Positions 1 to 7,906 of a stretch of DNA of 54,908 bases are shown here, piece after piece. Both the position numbers and the translations under genes were made by a program. This stretch comes from Verrucomicrobiota bacterium (GTDB lineage: Bacteria; Verrucomicrobiota; Verrucomicrobiia; Opitutales; Opitutaceae). Below the pieces are notes generated by a model, which saw nothing but the letters and a program-made list of their open reading frames with translations, made no database searches and was not told the origin of the DNA. The stretch lies in the NCBI GenBank assembly GCA_016871775.1, contig VHCI01000006.1, positions 1-54,908 of the forward strand, written 5' to 3'. Within the stretch, counting starts at the first letter, position 1. Each line of letters opens with the position of its first letter.

Positions 1-659
1 GCCGGCCGGGTGCAGGCCGCATCTTCAAGCCCGAGATCACCGAGGGCAATCCGGAGGTCCAACGCCTGCTGTACTCGCGGCGCCTGCCCGGCTTCTACCG
101 CCAGCTCCACGGTAAGGAGGTCCGGTATTGAGACTACCGGTGGCTTTGCGCGGTCGGCCCCGGCCAGCGCACCAACCCACACTGCGACCGGCCCTATGCG
201 GGCCGCGGCACCCACGGCCATATGACCTGCTCGCTCCCCCACGGGGACATCTCCTTTGAGCTCGGCGGCCTGATGGTGCTCAAGGGCTCGCTCCGCCGGA
301 CGGACCTGCGGCGGAGCTACGTCTACCGCGACGCCGACACCTACTGCACGAAACGGGCCGACGAGGTGGCCGATGCCTGGGCGGGCCGCTGGACCTTCAG
401 CGGGACCCTCTCGCGCAACCCGCCCGTGCTGCGGCGCAAGTTCGGCGGCCGCTGGCTCGCCGCCGAGCACGCCGCCGGGGATTTCCTCGCCTGCGGGATG
501 TTCCTCGTGAACGCTTCCATCGACAACCGCACTGCCAACCAGCTCCGCTTCTCCAGCGACAGCCGCCAACAGCCCGCCAGCGAGCCCGTTGACGACCACT
601 GGGGCGGCGCCAAGACCCCCGGCCAGGGCACCGCCGGCAAGCGCGGCTGCGTCCGCTAA
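1..659 (+). pseudogene. Phytanoyl-CoA dioxygenase (PhyH) family gene, interrupted, 5' end outside window
   Basis: One reading frame runs from base 3 to the stop at 657-659 but is broken by an in-frame TGA at 129-131, between Tyr and Asp codons. Both sides read as one Fe(II)/2-oxoglutarate dioxygenase. The part before the stop ends in a Leu-Pro-Gly-Phe-Tyr-Arg segment. The part after holds the HxD metal motif (His-Cys-Asp, 180-188), a 'GGLMVLKGSLRRTDL' segment, and a C-terminal 'SSDSRQQPASEP' segment typical of this bacterial PhyH group. The position where family members carry the distal iron-binding His (usually V-H-A-S) reads Val-Asn-Ala-Ser here. A nonsense codon plus loss of a metal ligand suggest a decaying gene. 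A separate protein starting at ATG 222 is possible but would lack the HxD motif. Family recognition is confident; a sequencing error at 129-131 cannot be excluded from the window alone. Confidence 0.75.
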
Positions 660-691
660 AACCTCCCCCCGCCAGCCGTCTCCGCTGCCTG

Positions 692-1780
692 ATGACCAAG
701 ACCTACCGCGCCGTCCTCGCCGGCACCGGCGGCATCGCCGACGCCCACGTCCGGGCCGTTGAATCAACCCGCGGTCGGGTGGAGCTCGCAGCCGCGATGG
801 ACGTCGACGCCGCCCGCCTTCGCGCCTTCGGCGAACGCCACCCCGGCCGCCGCCTCTTCGCCGACTACGCGGAAATGATCCGGGAGGTGCGGCCCGACTT
901 GGTGATCATCGCCACCCCGCCCGCGACGCACGTGCCGATGGCCGTGGCCGCGATGGAGGCGGGCGCGCACGTCTGGAGCGAGAAGCCGCTCTGCGGCTCC
1001 CTTGCCGAGCTCGACGTCCTCGCCGCCGCCGAGCGCCGCACCGGCCGGCAGATCACCTGCGTGTTCCAGATGCGTTTCGCGTCCTCCACCGCCCACCTCC
1101 GGGCGCTGGCCACCGCTGGCCGGCTGGGGCGCCCGCTGGTCGCCGTTTGCAACACCCTCTGGTACCGGGACGCGTCCTACTACGCCGTACCGTGGCGCGG
1201 CACGTGGAAAAGCGAGTTCGGCGGCCCCACGATGGGCCTCGGGATCCACGCGATGGACCACCTCCTGCACCTCCTCGGCCCGTGGGCCGAGGTCCGCGCC
1301 ACAGCGGCCACCCTCGACCGCGCGATCGAGGTCGAGGACCTTTCCGCTGCCCTCATCACCTTTGCCAACCGCGCGGCCGCCACGGTCACGAATAGCGCCC
1401 TGAGCCCGCGCCAAGAGACCTACGTGCGCCTCGATTACCAACTGGCGACGGTCGAGCTGACGCACCTCTACGGCTACACCAAGAACCACTGGCGCTTCAC
1501 GCCCGCGCCCGGCGCCCCCGCGGACCTCGCCGCCGCTTGGGCCGACTTCCCGCCCGACGTCGGCTCCACGCATGAGGCGCAGCTGGCGGACCTGTTGGCG
1601 CACCTCGATGCTGGCACCCGCCCCCACACCGCCCTCGAGGGTGTCCGCCCGACGCTCGAACTGCTCAGCGCCATCTACAAGTCCGCCTTCACTGGCGAGG
1701 TCGTGCGCGCCGGTTCCATCCGGCCTGGCGATCCCTTCCACGCCGCGGTCAACGGCGGCGGCCCCCGTTCCCCGCGCTGA
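692..1780 (+). CDS. Gfo/Idh/MocA family NAD(P)-dependent oxidoreductase
   Basis: 362 residues, the usual length for the family. The N-terminal Rossmann fold begins with the dinucleotide motif GTGGIA (residues 11-16). A Ser-Glu-Lys-Pro segment (96-99) carries the conserved EKP lysine, and the C-terminal alpha/beta domain holds a G-I-H-A-M-D-H segment in the position of the catalytic histidine. Members oxidise or epimerise sugars, inositols and sugar acids with NAD(P); the substrate cannot be read from the sequence. It starts 32 bases after the broken PhyH gene and is followed after 22 bases by a small secreted protein, so it is probably part of a plus-strand catabolic operon ending with a sulfatase. 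Cytoplasmic: no signal peptide. Confidence 0.9.
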   Translation: MTKTYRAVLAGTGGIADAHVRAVESTRGRVELAAAMDVDAARLRAFGERHPGRRLFADYAEMIREVRPDLVIIATPPATHVPMAVAAMEAGAHVWSEKPLCGSLAELDVLAAAERRTGRQITCVFQMRFASSTAHLRALATAGRLGRPLVAVCNTLWYRDASYYAVPWRGTWKSEFGGPTMGLGIHAMDHLLHLLGPWAEVRATAATLDRAIEVEDLSAALITFANRAAATVTNSALSPRQETYVRLDYQLATVELTHLYGYTKNHWRFTPAPGAPADLAAAWADFPPDVGSTHEAQLADLLAHLDAGTRPHTALEGVRPTLELLSAIYKSAFTGEVVRAGSIRPGDPFHAAVNGGGPRSPR

Positions 1781-1802
1781 AGCCCCTTTACCCTCCCCGC
1801 CG

Positions 1803-2324
1803 ATGTTCCCCGCCCGCCTGCTCACGCTCGCCCTTCTGCTCGCCGCCCCTGCCAGCGCGCAGGGCACGTATCCCGGCCTCCGCCAAATCCTCACCGAGAC
1901 CGAGTGGAAACGCGCCGGCCTCGACCGCCTCACGCCCGACCAGCTTGGCGTGATCGACGCCGCGCTCATCCGCTTCCAGATCGCCGAGGCGCGCGGCACC
2001 ACCCCCTCCGCCGACTCGCTTGAGCCGCCGCCAGGCGCCTCGCCCGCTGAGGCGACGATCCACCGCGCCCGGGCCTGGGACCGCTTCGGCCTCGACCGCC
2101 TCCGCGGAGACTGGCGCAGCCATCCGCCGATGAAGGCCAAGGTCACCTCGTGGCAGGGGGCCAACAAGTTCGCGCTCGACCTCGGCCAGGTCTGGGAGGG
2201 CCTCGAGTCGATCCCCTGGGACCTCCTCGGCCAAGAGATCCTGATCGAGCCGCGCCCGCTCAACGGCTACGCGCTTAAGGTCGGTCCGGACTCAATGGCC
2301 GTGCGTGTCCGCCGCGTGCGCTGA
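1803..2324 (+). CDS. Small secreted protein of unknown function
   Basis: 173 residues from ATG 1803. I chose this start because it opens directly with a signal peptide (M-F-P-A-R followed by a Leu/Ala-rich stretch ending A-S-A-Q), and the frame upstream overlaps the previous gene. The mature part contains an R-L-T-P-D-Q-L segment near residue 40, a pattern often seen in short helical repeats of exported proteins, then a Pro-rich linker and a C-terminal region rich in Trp and Leu that looks beta-structured. No enzyme motif is visible. It lies in a tight plus-strand run (22 bases after the oxidoreductase, 8 bases before the mutarotase-like gene). Function unknown. Confidence 0.75.
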   Translation: MFPARLLTLALLLAAPASAQGTYPGLRQILTETEWKRAGLDRLTPDQLGVIDAALIRFQIAEARGTTPSADSLEPPPGASPAEATIHRARAWDRFGLDRLRGDWRSHPPMKAKVTSWQGANKFALDLGQVWEGLESIPWDLLGQEILIEPRPLNGYALKVGPDSMAVRVRRVR

Positions 2325-2332
2325 TCCGCGCG

Positions 2333-3187
2333 ATGCTCACCCTCGCCGACGCCGGCCTCCGGGTGGAGGTGCTCGATCCCGGGGCGGCGGACGAGCTGCC
2401 GCGGCAGGGCCTGCGTTTCTGCCGGGGCGCGTACGTCTGGCAGATCCACGACGACCGGCTGGGCCCGCTGCTCTCCGGCCCCGAGTACCCCGCGCCCGCG
2501 CCCTTGCCCTTCAACGGCCAGGGCCTGCCCGAGTCCTTCCGCCACCGCACCCGCGACGGCCGCCCGCTTACTTGGCGCGGCGACGAGGGCCTCGCGCCCG
2601 GCATCGGCCGCCTCGGCCTCGACGCTCGCGGTGAACCCGTTGTCGTGGCCCCCTGCGCGTGGACGATCACCCGCCTGCTCGGCCAATTGGTGTTCCAGAC
2701 CCGCGACGCCGGCGCCGGCCTCGCCTACAAGCTGGCGCGGCAGCTGGAGCTGCGGGAACGCACCCTGCACTCCCGCACCCAGCTGACCAACACCGGCCCC
2801 GGGCCGCTCCGGCTGCAATGGTTCGCGCACCCGTTCTGGCCGCTGCGCGACGGCGCCGCGCGGGTGCGGCTGCCGGCGGGCACCCGCCTCCCGGAGAACC
2901 CCGGCTTCGCCGTCGACGCCGCCGGCACGCTCGCTTTCCGCCGGCCGTTCCGCACCGCGGAGGACCAGCAGTTCGCGCTCTTGGAACTGCCGCCCGCCCG
3001 CCCGCTCACGCTCACCCTCGACCACCCCCTGCTCCCCCGCGTGGAGCTCAGCGCCAGCTTCGCGCCGGACGAGTGCCCCGTGTGGGCCAACGCCCGCACC
3101 GTCTCGGTGGAACCCTACCTCACGCTGGACCTCGCCCCCGGCGAGACCCGCCACTGGGAGCTCCGCCACGCCTTCCCCGCCGTCTGA
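2333..3187 (+). CDS. Galactose-mutarotase-like (aldose 1-epimerase fold) protein
   Basis: 284 residues, no signal peptide. The sequence is consistent with the beta-sandwich mutarotase superfamily: an early R-V-E-V-L-D-P-G strand, a central L-R-E-R-T-L-H-S-R-T-Q-L-T-N-T-G segment (the 'L-N-T-G' region common to these folds), F-A-H-P-F-W (candidate active-site His), and a C-terminal E-P-Y-L-T-L-D-L-A-P-G-E-T-R-H-W motif typical of aldose-epimerase-like proteins. Such proteins interconvert sugar anomers or act on hexose derivatives. The neighbours (Gfo/Idh oxidoreductase upstream, sulfatase 13 bases downstream) fit carbohydrate catabolism. Assignment rests on fold-level pattern only; the exact substrate and catalytic competence are unknown. 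Confidence 0.65.
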   Translation: MLTLADAGLRVEVLDPGAADELPRQGLRFCRGAYVWQIHDDRLGPLLSGPEYPAPAPLPFNGQGLPESFRHRTRDGRPLTWRGDEGLAPGIGRLGLDARGEPVVVAPCAWTITRLLGQLVFQTRDAGAGLAYKLARQLELRERTLHSRTQLTNTGPGPLRLQWFAHPFWPLRDGAARVRLPAGTRLPENPGFAVDAAGTLAFRRPFRTAEDQQFALLELPPARPLTLTLDHPLLPRVELSASFAPDECPVWANARTVSVEPYLTLDLAPGETRHWELRHAFPAV

Positions 3188-3200
3188 CCCCACCCCGCCG

Positions 3201-4628
3201 GTGACCCCGCCCCGCCCGCTGATCCCCCTCGTCCTCGCGCTCGCCGTCCTCGACCCGCTTCTCGCCGCGGCCGCACCCGCCCCACGCCCCAACGTGATCT
3301 ACTTCCTTGCGGACGACCTCGGCTACACCGACGTCGGCTGGCACGGCGGGGACATCGCCACGCCGCACCTCGACCGCCTCGCCGCCGCGGGCGCCAAGCT
3401 GAAGCAGTTCTACGTCCTGCCCGTCTGCTCGCCCACCCGCGCCGCCTTCCTCACCGGCCGTTACCCGATCCGCCACGGCCTGCAGATCGGCGTGGTCCGC
3501 CCGTGGGCGCAGTACGGGCTGCCGTTGGAGGAGACCACCCTCGCCCAGGCGCTCGCCGGGGCCAGCTACGCCACCGCCATCGCGGGTAAATGGCACCTCG
3601 GGCACTTCCGGCCTGAGTACCTGCCCACCCGGCGCGGCTTCCAGTCCCAGTACGGCCACTACAACGGCGCCCTCGATTACTTCACCCATCAGCGGAACGG
3701 CGGGCACGACTGGCACCGCGACGACCGCGAGAGCCGCGACGCCGGCTACACCACGGTGCTGGTGGGCGACGAGGCGGTGCGGGTGGTGGAGAACGCCGAT
3801 CCAGCGCGCCCGTTCTTCCTCTACGTGCCCTTCAACGCCCCGCACACGCCGCTCCAGGCCCCGGAGGAGTACCTGCGCCGCTACGCGCACGTGGCCGACG
3901 CGAAGCGCCGCACCTACTCCGCGATGGTCACCTGCCTCGACGACCAGGTAGGCCGCGTCGTGACCGCCCTTGAGCGCCGCGGCCTGACCGGGCACACATT
4001 AATCGCGTTCTCCAGCGACAACGGCGGCCCGATCACCCTCGGCGCCACCAACGGCCCGCTGCGCGCCCAGAAGGGCACCGTGTACGAGGGCGGGGTCCGC
4101 GTGCCCGCCTTCGCCACCTGGCCGGGCGTCATCCCCGCCGGCACCGTCGTCCAGGCCCCCCTGCACATCGTCGACTGGTACCCGACCCTGCGGCGCTTGG
4201 CCGGCATCACCGCCGCGCCGGCCCGGCCGCTCGACGGGCGCGATGCCTGGGCGACGATCACCGCGGGCGCGCCCTCGCCCCACGAGGCCATCTTGCTGAA
4301 CGCCTACCCCCGCGGCGGCGCGGTGCGGATGGGCGACTGGAAGCTGGTCCGCAACGGCGCGATCGGCGCCAACGACCGGCCCGAAAGCCCGGCCACGACC
4401 GGCAAGAAAAAGGACGGCAAGAAGGCGGCCACGGCCGCGGAGACGATCGAACTCTTCAACCTCGCGGCGGATCCGGGCGAACAGGAGAACCTCGCCGCGC
4501 GCCACCCGGACATGGTCCAGGAGCTCGCCGCCCGGCTCGAGGCTTTCGCGCGCGAGGCCCTGCCCCCCAAGGCGGAGGCGGCCCCCGAGGGCTTCCGCGC
4601 GCCCCGCATCTGGGGCCAGCCCAACTGA
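3201..4628 (+). CDS. Exported sulfatase (formylglycine-dependent, arylsulfatase type)
   Basis: 475 residues from a GTG start. An N-terminal signal peptide (to about residue 26) is followed by the first metal-binding strand N-V-I-Y-F-L-A-D-D-L-G-Y (Asp38-Asp39). The sulfatase signature Cys76-Ser-Pro-Thr-Arg80 is intact, with Cys76 the residue oxidised to formylglycine, followed by A-A-F-L-T-G-R. Later motifs include G-K-W-H-L-G-H and the S-S-D-N-G-G metal ligands. A Lys-rich insertion (G-K-K-K-D-G-K-K) lies near the C-terminus. It hydrolyses sulfate esters, probably on glycans, in the periplasm. No sulfatase-maturing enzyme is in the window, so activation depends on a gene elsewhere. It ends a plus-strand run and converges with the peptidase gene, 16 bases apart. 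Confidence 0.92.
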   Translation: MTPPRPLIPLVLALAVLDPLLAAAAPAPRPNVIYFLADDLGYTDVGWHGGDIATPHLDRLAAAGAKLKQFYVLPVCSPTRAAFLTGRYPIRHGLQIGVVRPWAQYGLPLEETTLAQALAGASYATAIAGKWHLGHFRPEYLPTRRGFQSQYGHYNGALDYFTHQRNGGHDWHRDDRESRDAGYTTVLVGDEAVRVVENADPARPFFLYVPFNAPHTPLQAPEEYLRRYAHVADAKRRTYSAMVTCLDDQVGRVVTALERRGLTGHTLIAFSSDNGGPITLGATNGPLRAQKGTVYEGGVRVPAFATWPGVIPAGTVVQAPLHIVDWYPTLRRLAGITAAPARPLDGRDAWATITAGAPSPHEAILLNAYPRGGAVRMGDWKLVRNGAIGANDRPESPATTGKKKDGKKAATAAETIELFNLAADPGEQENLAARHPDMVQELAARLEAFAREALPPKAEAAPEGFRAPRIWGQPN

Positions 4629-4644
4629 AGTCGGCGGCCGGACC

Positions 4645-5475
4645 TCAGCGCGCCGCCGCGCCGGACGCGGCGGCCAGCTCCGGCACCGGTTCACCGGCCA
4701 CCAACTCCCGGTCGCGACCCACTTCGTAGAGCCAGCCCTGCCCCGCGGCCAGCCGCGCCGTCCCAGCGTGGAGCCGCACCACGGAGGCGTCGGCCAATGC
4801 GAGGACGCGCTCCCCGGGATTGAAGCGCAGGTAACCGCGGATCTTTCCCGCCCGGAGCCGGAAGTCCGTCTCCTTGCTGGGCGGCGGATGATGCGGGTTG
4901 ATCGTCACCGGCAGCAGCCCGAGGGCCTCGCGCGAGGCCACGTCCGCCACCGGAAAATCGTTGGTGGTGCCAATGCGTCGTCCGATGACGTTGGCGCCCG
5001 CGCTCGAGCCCCCGCACGGCACGCCGGCGAGCGCCCGCTCCCGGATCAGCTCCAGCTGGCCCGTCCGCTGCAACTCTCCCAGCAGCACGAAGGTCTCGCC
5101 GCCTCCGAGGAAGATGCCGTCCGCCTCCCGCAGCAGCGCCAAGGCGCCGGGCGCGTCGCGGCGGTGCAGGGACTGCACCGCGCGCAGCCCCAGCTCGCCG
5201 AACGCGGCCTGCAATCGCGCGTCCATCGCGTCCCGCTCGGACGGGTGCGTCGCGTGCAGGACCAGCGCCAGCCGCCGGACCGCCCCGAAATGGGCGTGCA
5301 TCACCCCCTCGATCGACAAGGCGAACCGAGAGCCGCGGATCATCGAGCCCCCGGCCACGAGGATGGAGGGCGCTCCGCCGGCGGCTGACGGCGCGGCGGA
5401 GCGAGCGCGGACCGCCACGGCCGCCGCCGTGGCGGCGAGGAAGGTGCGGCGGGGCAGCGGGAGGTCAGTTACCAT
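4645..5475 (-). CDS. Exported peptidase E-like protein (family S51, cyanophycinase/dipeptidase E fold)
   Basis: 276 residues from ATG 5475. A longer frame exists upstream, but this start opens a Tat-like leader (P-R-R-T-F-L-A-A-T-A-A-A) and overlaps the preceding sulfatase stop by 11 bases, indicating translational coupling. The S51 core is clear: D-G-I-F-L-G-G-G-E-T, then the nucleophile elbow C-G-G-S-S-A-G-A-N with Ser158 as the likely catalytic Ser, and I-N-P-H-H with the candidate catalytic His195. E. coli PepE is a cytosolic Asp-specific dipeptidase, while cyanophycinases cleave beta-Asp-Arg; the twin-arginine leader suggests this one acts outside the cytoplasm. Its pairing with a sulfatase hints at a role on glycopeptide material, which is inference. 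Confidence 0.8.
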   Translation of the reverse strand: MVTDLPLPRRTFLAATAAAVAVRARSAAPSAAGGAPSILVAGGSMIRGSRFALSIEGVMHAHFGAVRRLALVLHATHPSERDAMDARLQAAFGELGLRAVQSLHRRDAPGALALLREADGIFLGGGETFVLLGELQRTGQLELIRERALAGVPCGGSSAGANVIGRRIGTTNDFPVADVASREALGLLPVTINPHHPPPSKETDFRLRAGKIRGYLRFNPGERVLALADASVVRLHAGTARLAAGQGWLYEVGRDRELVAGEPVPELAAASGAAAR

Positions 5476-6925
5476 CGGACTTGACCTTGCGCTTCCCCGC
5501 CTTGCCCGCCTTCGCAGCCTTCTCCTTCGGCACGGCGCTGACTCCCGAGTTGGGCGTGGGCATCGGGGCATTCAGCTCACGGCGCCACTCGAGGAGCCGG
5601 GCGTGCAGCGCGCGGGCCCGCTCGGGCTGCGCGGACGTCAAGTTCACGCGCTCTCCGACATCCTCCCGCAGGTTGTAGAGCTCAAGCCGGCCGTCCTCAA
5701 GGAACTCCATCAGTTTCCAGTCCCCCTCGTGGATCAGGCTGACCGGCGTTGTGCGCCACTGACCCGACCCGGCCCCGAGGTAGCCCGGGAAGTGCTGGAA
5801 GATGGCCGGCCGCGCGAGTCGCGCGCCTGGATCCCGTAGCAGCGGGAGCAGGTTCTCGCCGTCAAGCACCTGCCCGGCGGGCAAAGGCGCCCCAGCGGCC
5901 GCGGCGAGGGTTGGGAGCAAGTCGACGTGGATGGTCGGCACCGCGCGCGTCTGCCCCGCCGGGATACGGCCGGGCCAGCGGGCGAGGAACGGCACCCGCG
6001 TGCCGCCCTCATACAGGCTACCCTTGCCGCTGCGCAGCGGCGCATTGTCGGTAACATCCTCCCGCTCGTTGCGAACCCCCTCGCGGGCATAGCCGCCCAC
6101 GCCGCCATTATCGCTGGCGAAAATCAGCAGCGTATTTTCCGCGAGCCGCAGTTCATCCAGCAGGGCCATGATGCGGCCGACGCTCTCGTCGACGCTCGCG
6201 ATCATCGCCGCGTAAACCGGGTTGCGATGGCCGCCCGCGGCCGGCTTGGCGCGGAAGCGCTCGATCAGTTCGGGCTTGGCTTGGTGCGGCGTGTGCACGC
6301 CGAAGTGCGGCAGGTAGAGGAAGAAGGGGCGGTCGCGATGGCGGCGGATGAAGTCCACCGCGCGGTCCGTGAGGAAATCCGCGAGGTACTGGCCCTTGGG
6401 GTAGGTCGTCGCGGGCTCGGTCTCGAAGTCGAAGTGGCGGCCGTTCGAGACGATAGCCTCGTCGAAGCCGCGGCGGCCCGGCACGTACTCGCCGCGCTGG
6501 CCGAGGTGCCACTTGCCGAACATCGCCGTGGCGTAACCGGCGCCCTTCAGCACTTGGGGCAGCAGGACGCGGTCAAGCGGTAGGCTGCTGACGTTGTCGA
6601 CCGGACGCAGCGAGCGGGAGGACCAGTCGAAGCGGTCGATGCCGCCGACGGTGTAGACGCCGGTGCGAGGCGCGTACTGGCCGGTCATCAGCGCGGCACG
6701 GGTGGGCGCACAGTTCTGATGGTGGTGGTGGTTCATCAGCCGCGTGCCCTGCGCCGCGAGGCGGTCGAGGTAGGGTGTCTCGTAGAACCGGCTGCCCTGC
6801 ACGCCCAGGTCGGTGTAGCCGAGGTCATCGGCCAAAATGAAGATGATGTTGGGCCGGGCGGGCGCGGGCGCAGCGACCGCGGGGAGCGCGGCCAGGAGAA
6901 GTAGCAGGGGGGCGAAAGAACCCAT
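5465..6925 (-). CDS. Exported sulfatase (second paralog)
   Basis: 486 residues with a signal peptide (M-G-S-F-A-P-L plus a Leu/Ala run to about residue 22). Metal-binding N-I-I-F-I-L-A-D-D-L-G-Y is followed by the signature Cys72-Ala-Pro-Thr-Arg76 (formylglycine site), preceded by a curious four-histidine run (66-69). G-K-W-H-L-G-Q and A-S-D-N-G-G motifs are present. The C-terminus is unusually Lys-rich (K-E-K-A-A-K-A-G-K-A-G-K-R-K). Substrate unknown. It is divergent from the MBL-fold gene across ~120 bases and its stop overlaps the start of the peptidase E-like gene. It differs enough from the 3201-4628 sulfatase to be a distinct subfamily rather than a recent duplicate. Confidence 0.92.
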   Translation of the reverse strand: MGSFAPLLLLLAALPAVAAPAPARPNIIFILADDLGYTDLGVQGSRFYETPYLDRLAAQGTRLMNHHHHQNCAPTRAALMTGQYAPRTGVYTVGGIDRFDWSSRSLRPVDNVSSLPLDRVLLPQVLKGAGYATAMFGKWHLGQRGEYVPGRRGFDEAIVSNGRHFDFETEPATTYPKGQYLADFLTDRAVDFIRRHRDRPFFLYLPHFGVHTPHQAKPELIERFRAKPAAGGHRNPVYAAMIASVDESVGRIMALLDELRLAENTLLIFASDNGGVGGYAREGVRNEREDVTDNAPLRSGKGSLYEGGTRVPFLARWPGRIPAGQTRAVPTIHVDLLPTLAAAAGAPLPAGQVLDGENLLPLLRDPGARLARPAIFQHFPGYLGAGSGQWRTTPVSLIHEGDWKLMEFLEDGRLELYNLREDVGERVNLTSAQPERARALHARLLEWRRELNAPMPTPNSGVSAVPKEKAAKAGKAGKRKVKSDGN

Positions 6926-7050
6926 AACAGCAATCTAAAATAAACCCGGCGCGGGCGGAGGGCGAGCCGGGATTCCGGGGTCCCCCGCGATCTAGGTGCG
7001 CTTTTAGTTTGGCGCCGTCGCCGCACGCGCCTTGATCGCCGCCCGTGGCG

Positions 7051-7848
7051 ATGCGCTTCACCATTTTGGGCAGCGGCAGCGCGGGCAACGCGGCGCTGCT
7101 CGTGACGGCGGAGGCGCGCGTGCTGATCGACGCCGGCTTTTCCGCCCGCCGCCTCGCACAGCTCCTTGCCGCGCGGGGCGAGGCCCTTGAGCGCATCGAC
7201 GCCGTCTTTCTCACCCACGAGCACGGGGACCACGCCGGGGGGATCGACGGACTGCGGCGCCACCCGCACCTTCGCGTGTTCGCCAACCACGCCACCAGCC
7301 GCGCCGTGCAGGCGGGGCTCTCGTGGAACGTGGGCTGGCAATACTTCGAGACCGGCAGCCGCTTCCGCTACCGGGACCTCGAGGTCGAGACGTTCGCTGT
7401 GCCCCACGACGCGCAGGACCCGGTCGGCTTCCGCTTCACCCACGGGCGCGTGGATGACCCGGCCGCCCCGCCGCGGACCCTCACGTGGCTCACCGACCTC
7501 GGACACGCGCCCCTCAACGTCCGCCAATGCCTCCGCGACTGCGACGCCGTCGTCGTCGAGTCCAACCACTGCCCGCAGTTGCTGCAGGCGGACCCCCGCC
7601 GCCCCTGGGCGCTCAAGCAGCGCATCGTCGGCCGCCATGGCCATCTCTCCAATGAGGCCGCGGGCGAACTGCTCGCCGCCGTGGCCAGCCCGCGCTGGCG
7701 CCACGTGTTCCTCACCCACCTCTCGCGCGACTGCAACACGCCCGCCGCGGTCGAAGCCGCCCTCGCTGGCGTCCGCGCCACCTTGCCCACCTGCGCCTTC
7801 GCGGTCGTCCCGCCCGGCGTCTCCACTCCGTGGTGCGAGCTCGGCTGA
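7051..7848 (+). CDS. Metallo-beta-lactamase-fold hydrolase (YycJ/WalJ-like)
   Basis: 265 residues from ATG 7051; a GTG two codons earlier (7045) is an alternative start. The protein opens with F-T-I-L-G-S-G-S-A-G-N, the diagnostic N-terminus of the YycJ-like group. The metal motif T-H-E-H-G-D-H is at 55-61, and further ligands are plausible at the T-W-L-T-D-L-G-H segment and the V-F-L-T-H-L-S-R-D-C-N segment near residue 235. YycJ/WalJ proteins are predicted metal-dependent nucleases or phosphodiesterases linked to cell-wall or DNA-repair processes; here that is only family inference. Cytoplasmic. It is followed after 58 bases by pyruvate kinase on the same strand. Confidence 0.85.
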   Translation: MRFTILGSGSAGNAALLVTAEARVLIDAGFSARRLAQLLAARGEALERIDAVFLTHEHGDHAGGIDGLRRHPHLRVFANHATSRAVQAGLSWNVGWQYFETGSRFRYRDLEVETFAVPHDAQDPVGFRFTHGRVDDPAAPPRTLTWLTDLGHAPLNVRQCLRDCDAVVVESNHCPQLLQADPRRPWALKQRIVGRHGHLSNEAAGELLAAVASPRWRHVFLTHLSRDCNTPAAVEAALAGVRATLPTCAFAVVPPGVSTPWCELG

Positions 7849-7906
7849 GCCGCGGCTCCGGTCCCGGGCTTGCCCCGCAGTCCCCGCGGGCCACCATCAC
7901 GTCCCG

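Noticed and set aside
129-131. TGA as selenocysteine codon in the PhyH gene
   Set aside because: PhyH family members have an aromatic residue here, no SECIS-like hairpin was visible just downstream, and another family lesion is present, so decay is simpler.
764-2263. A ~500-residue open frame on the minus strand across the Gfo/Idh and following gene
   Set aside because: Gly/Arg/Ala-rich, no family pattern, antisense to a clear oxidoreductase; in ~70% GC DNA such shadow frames are expected.
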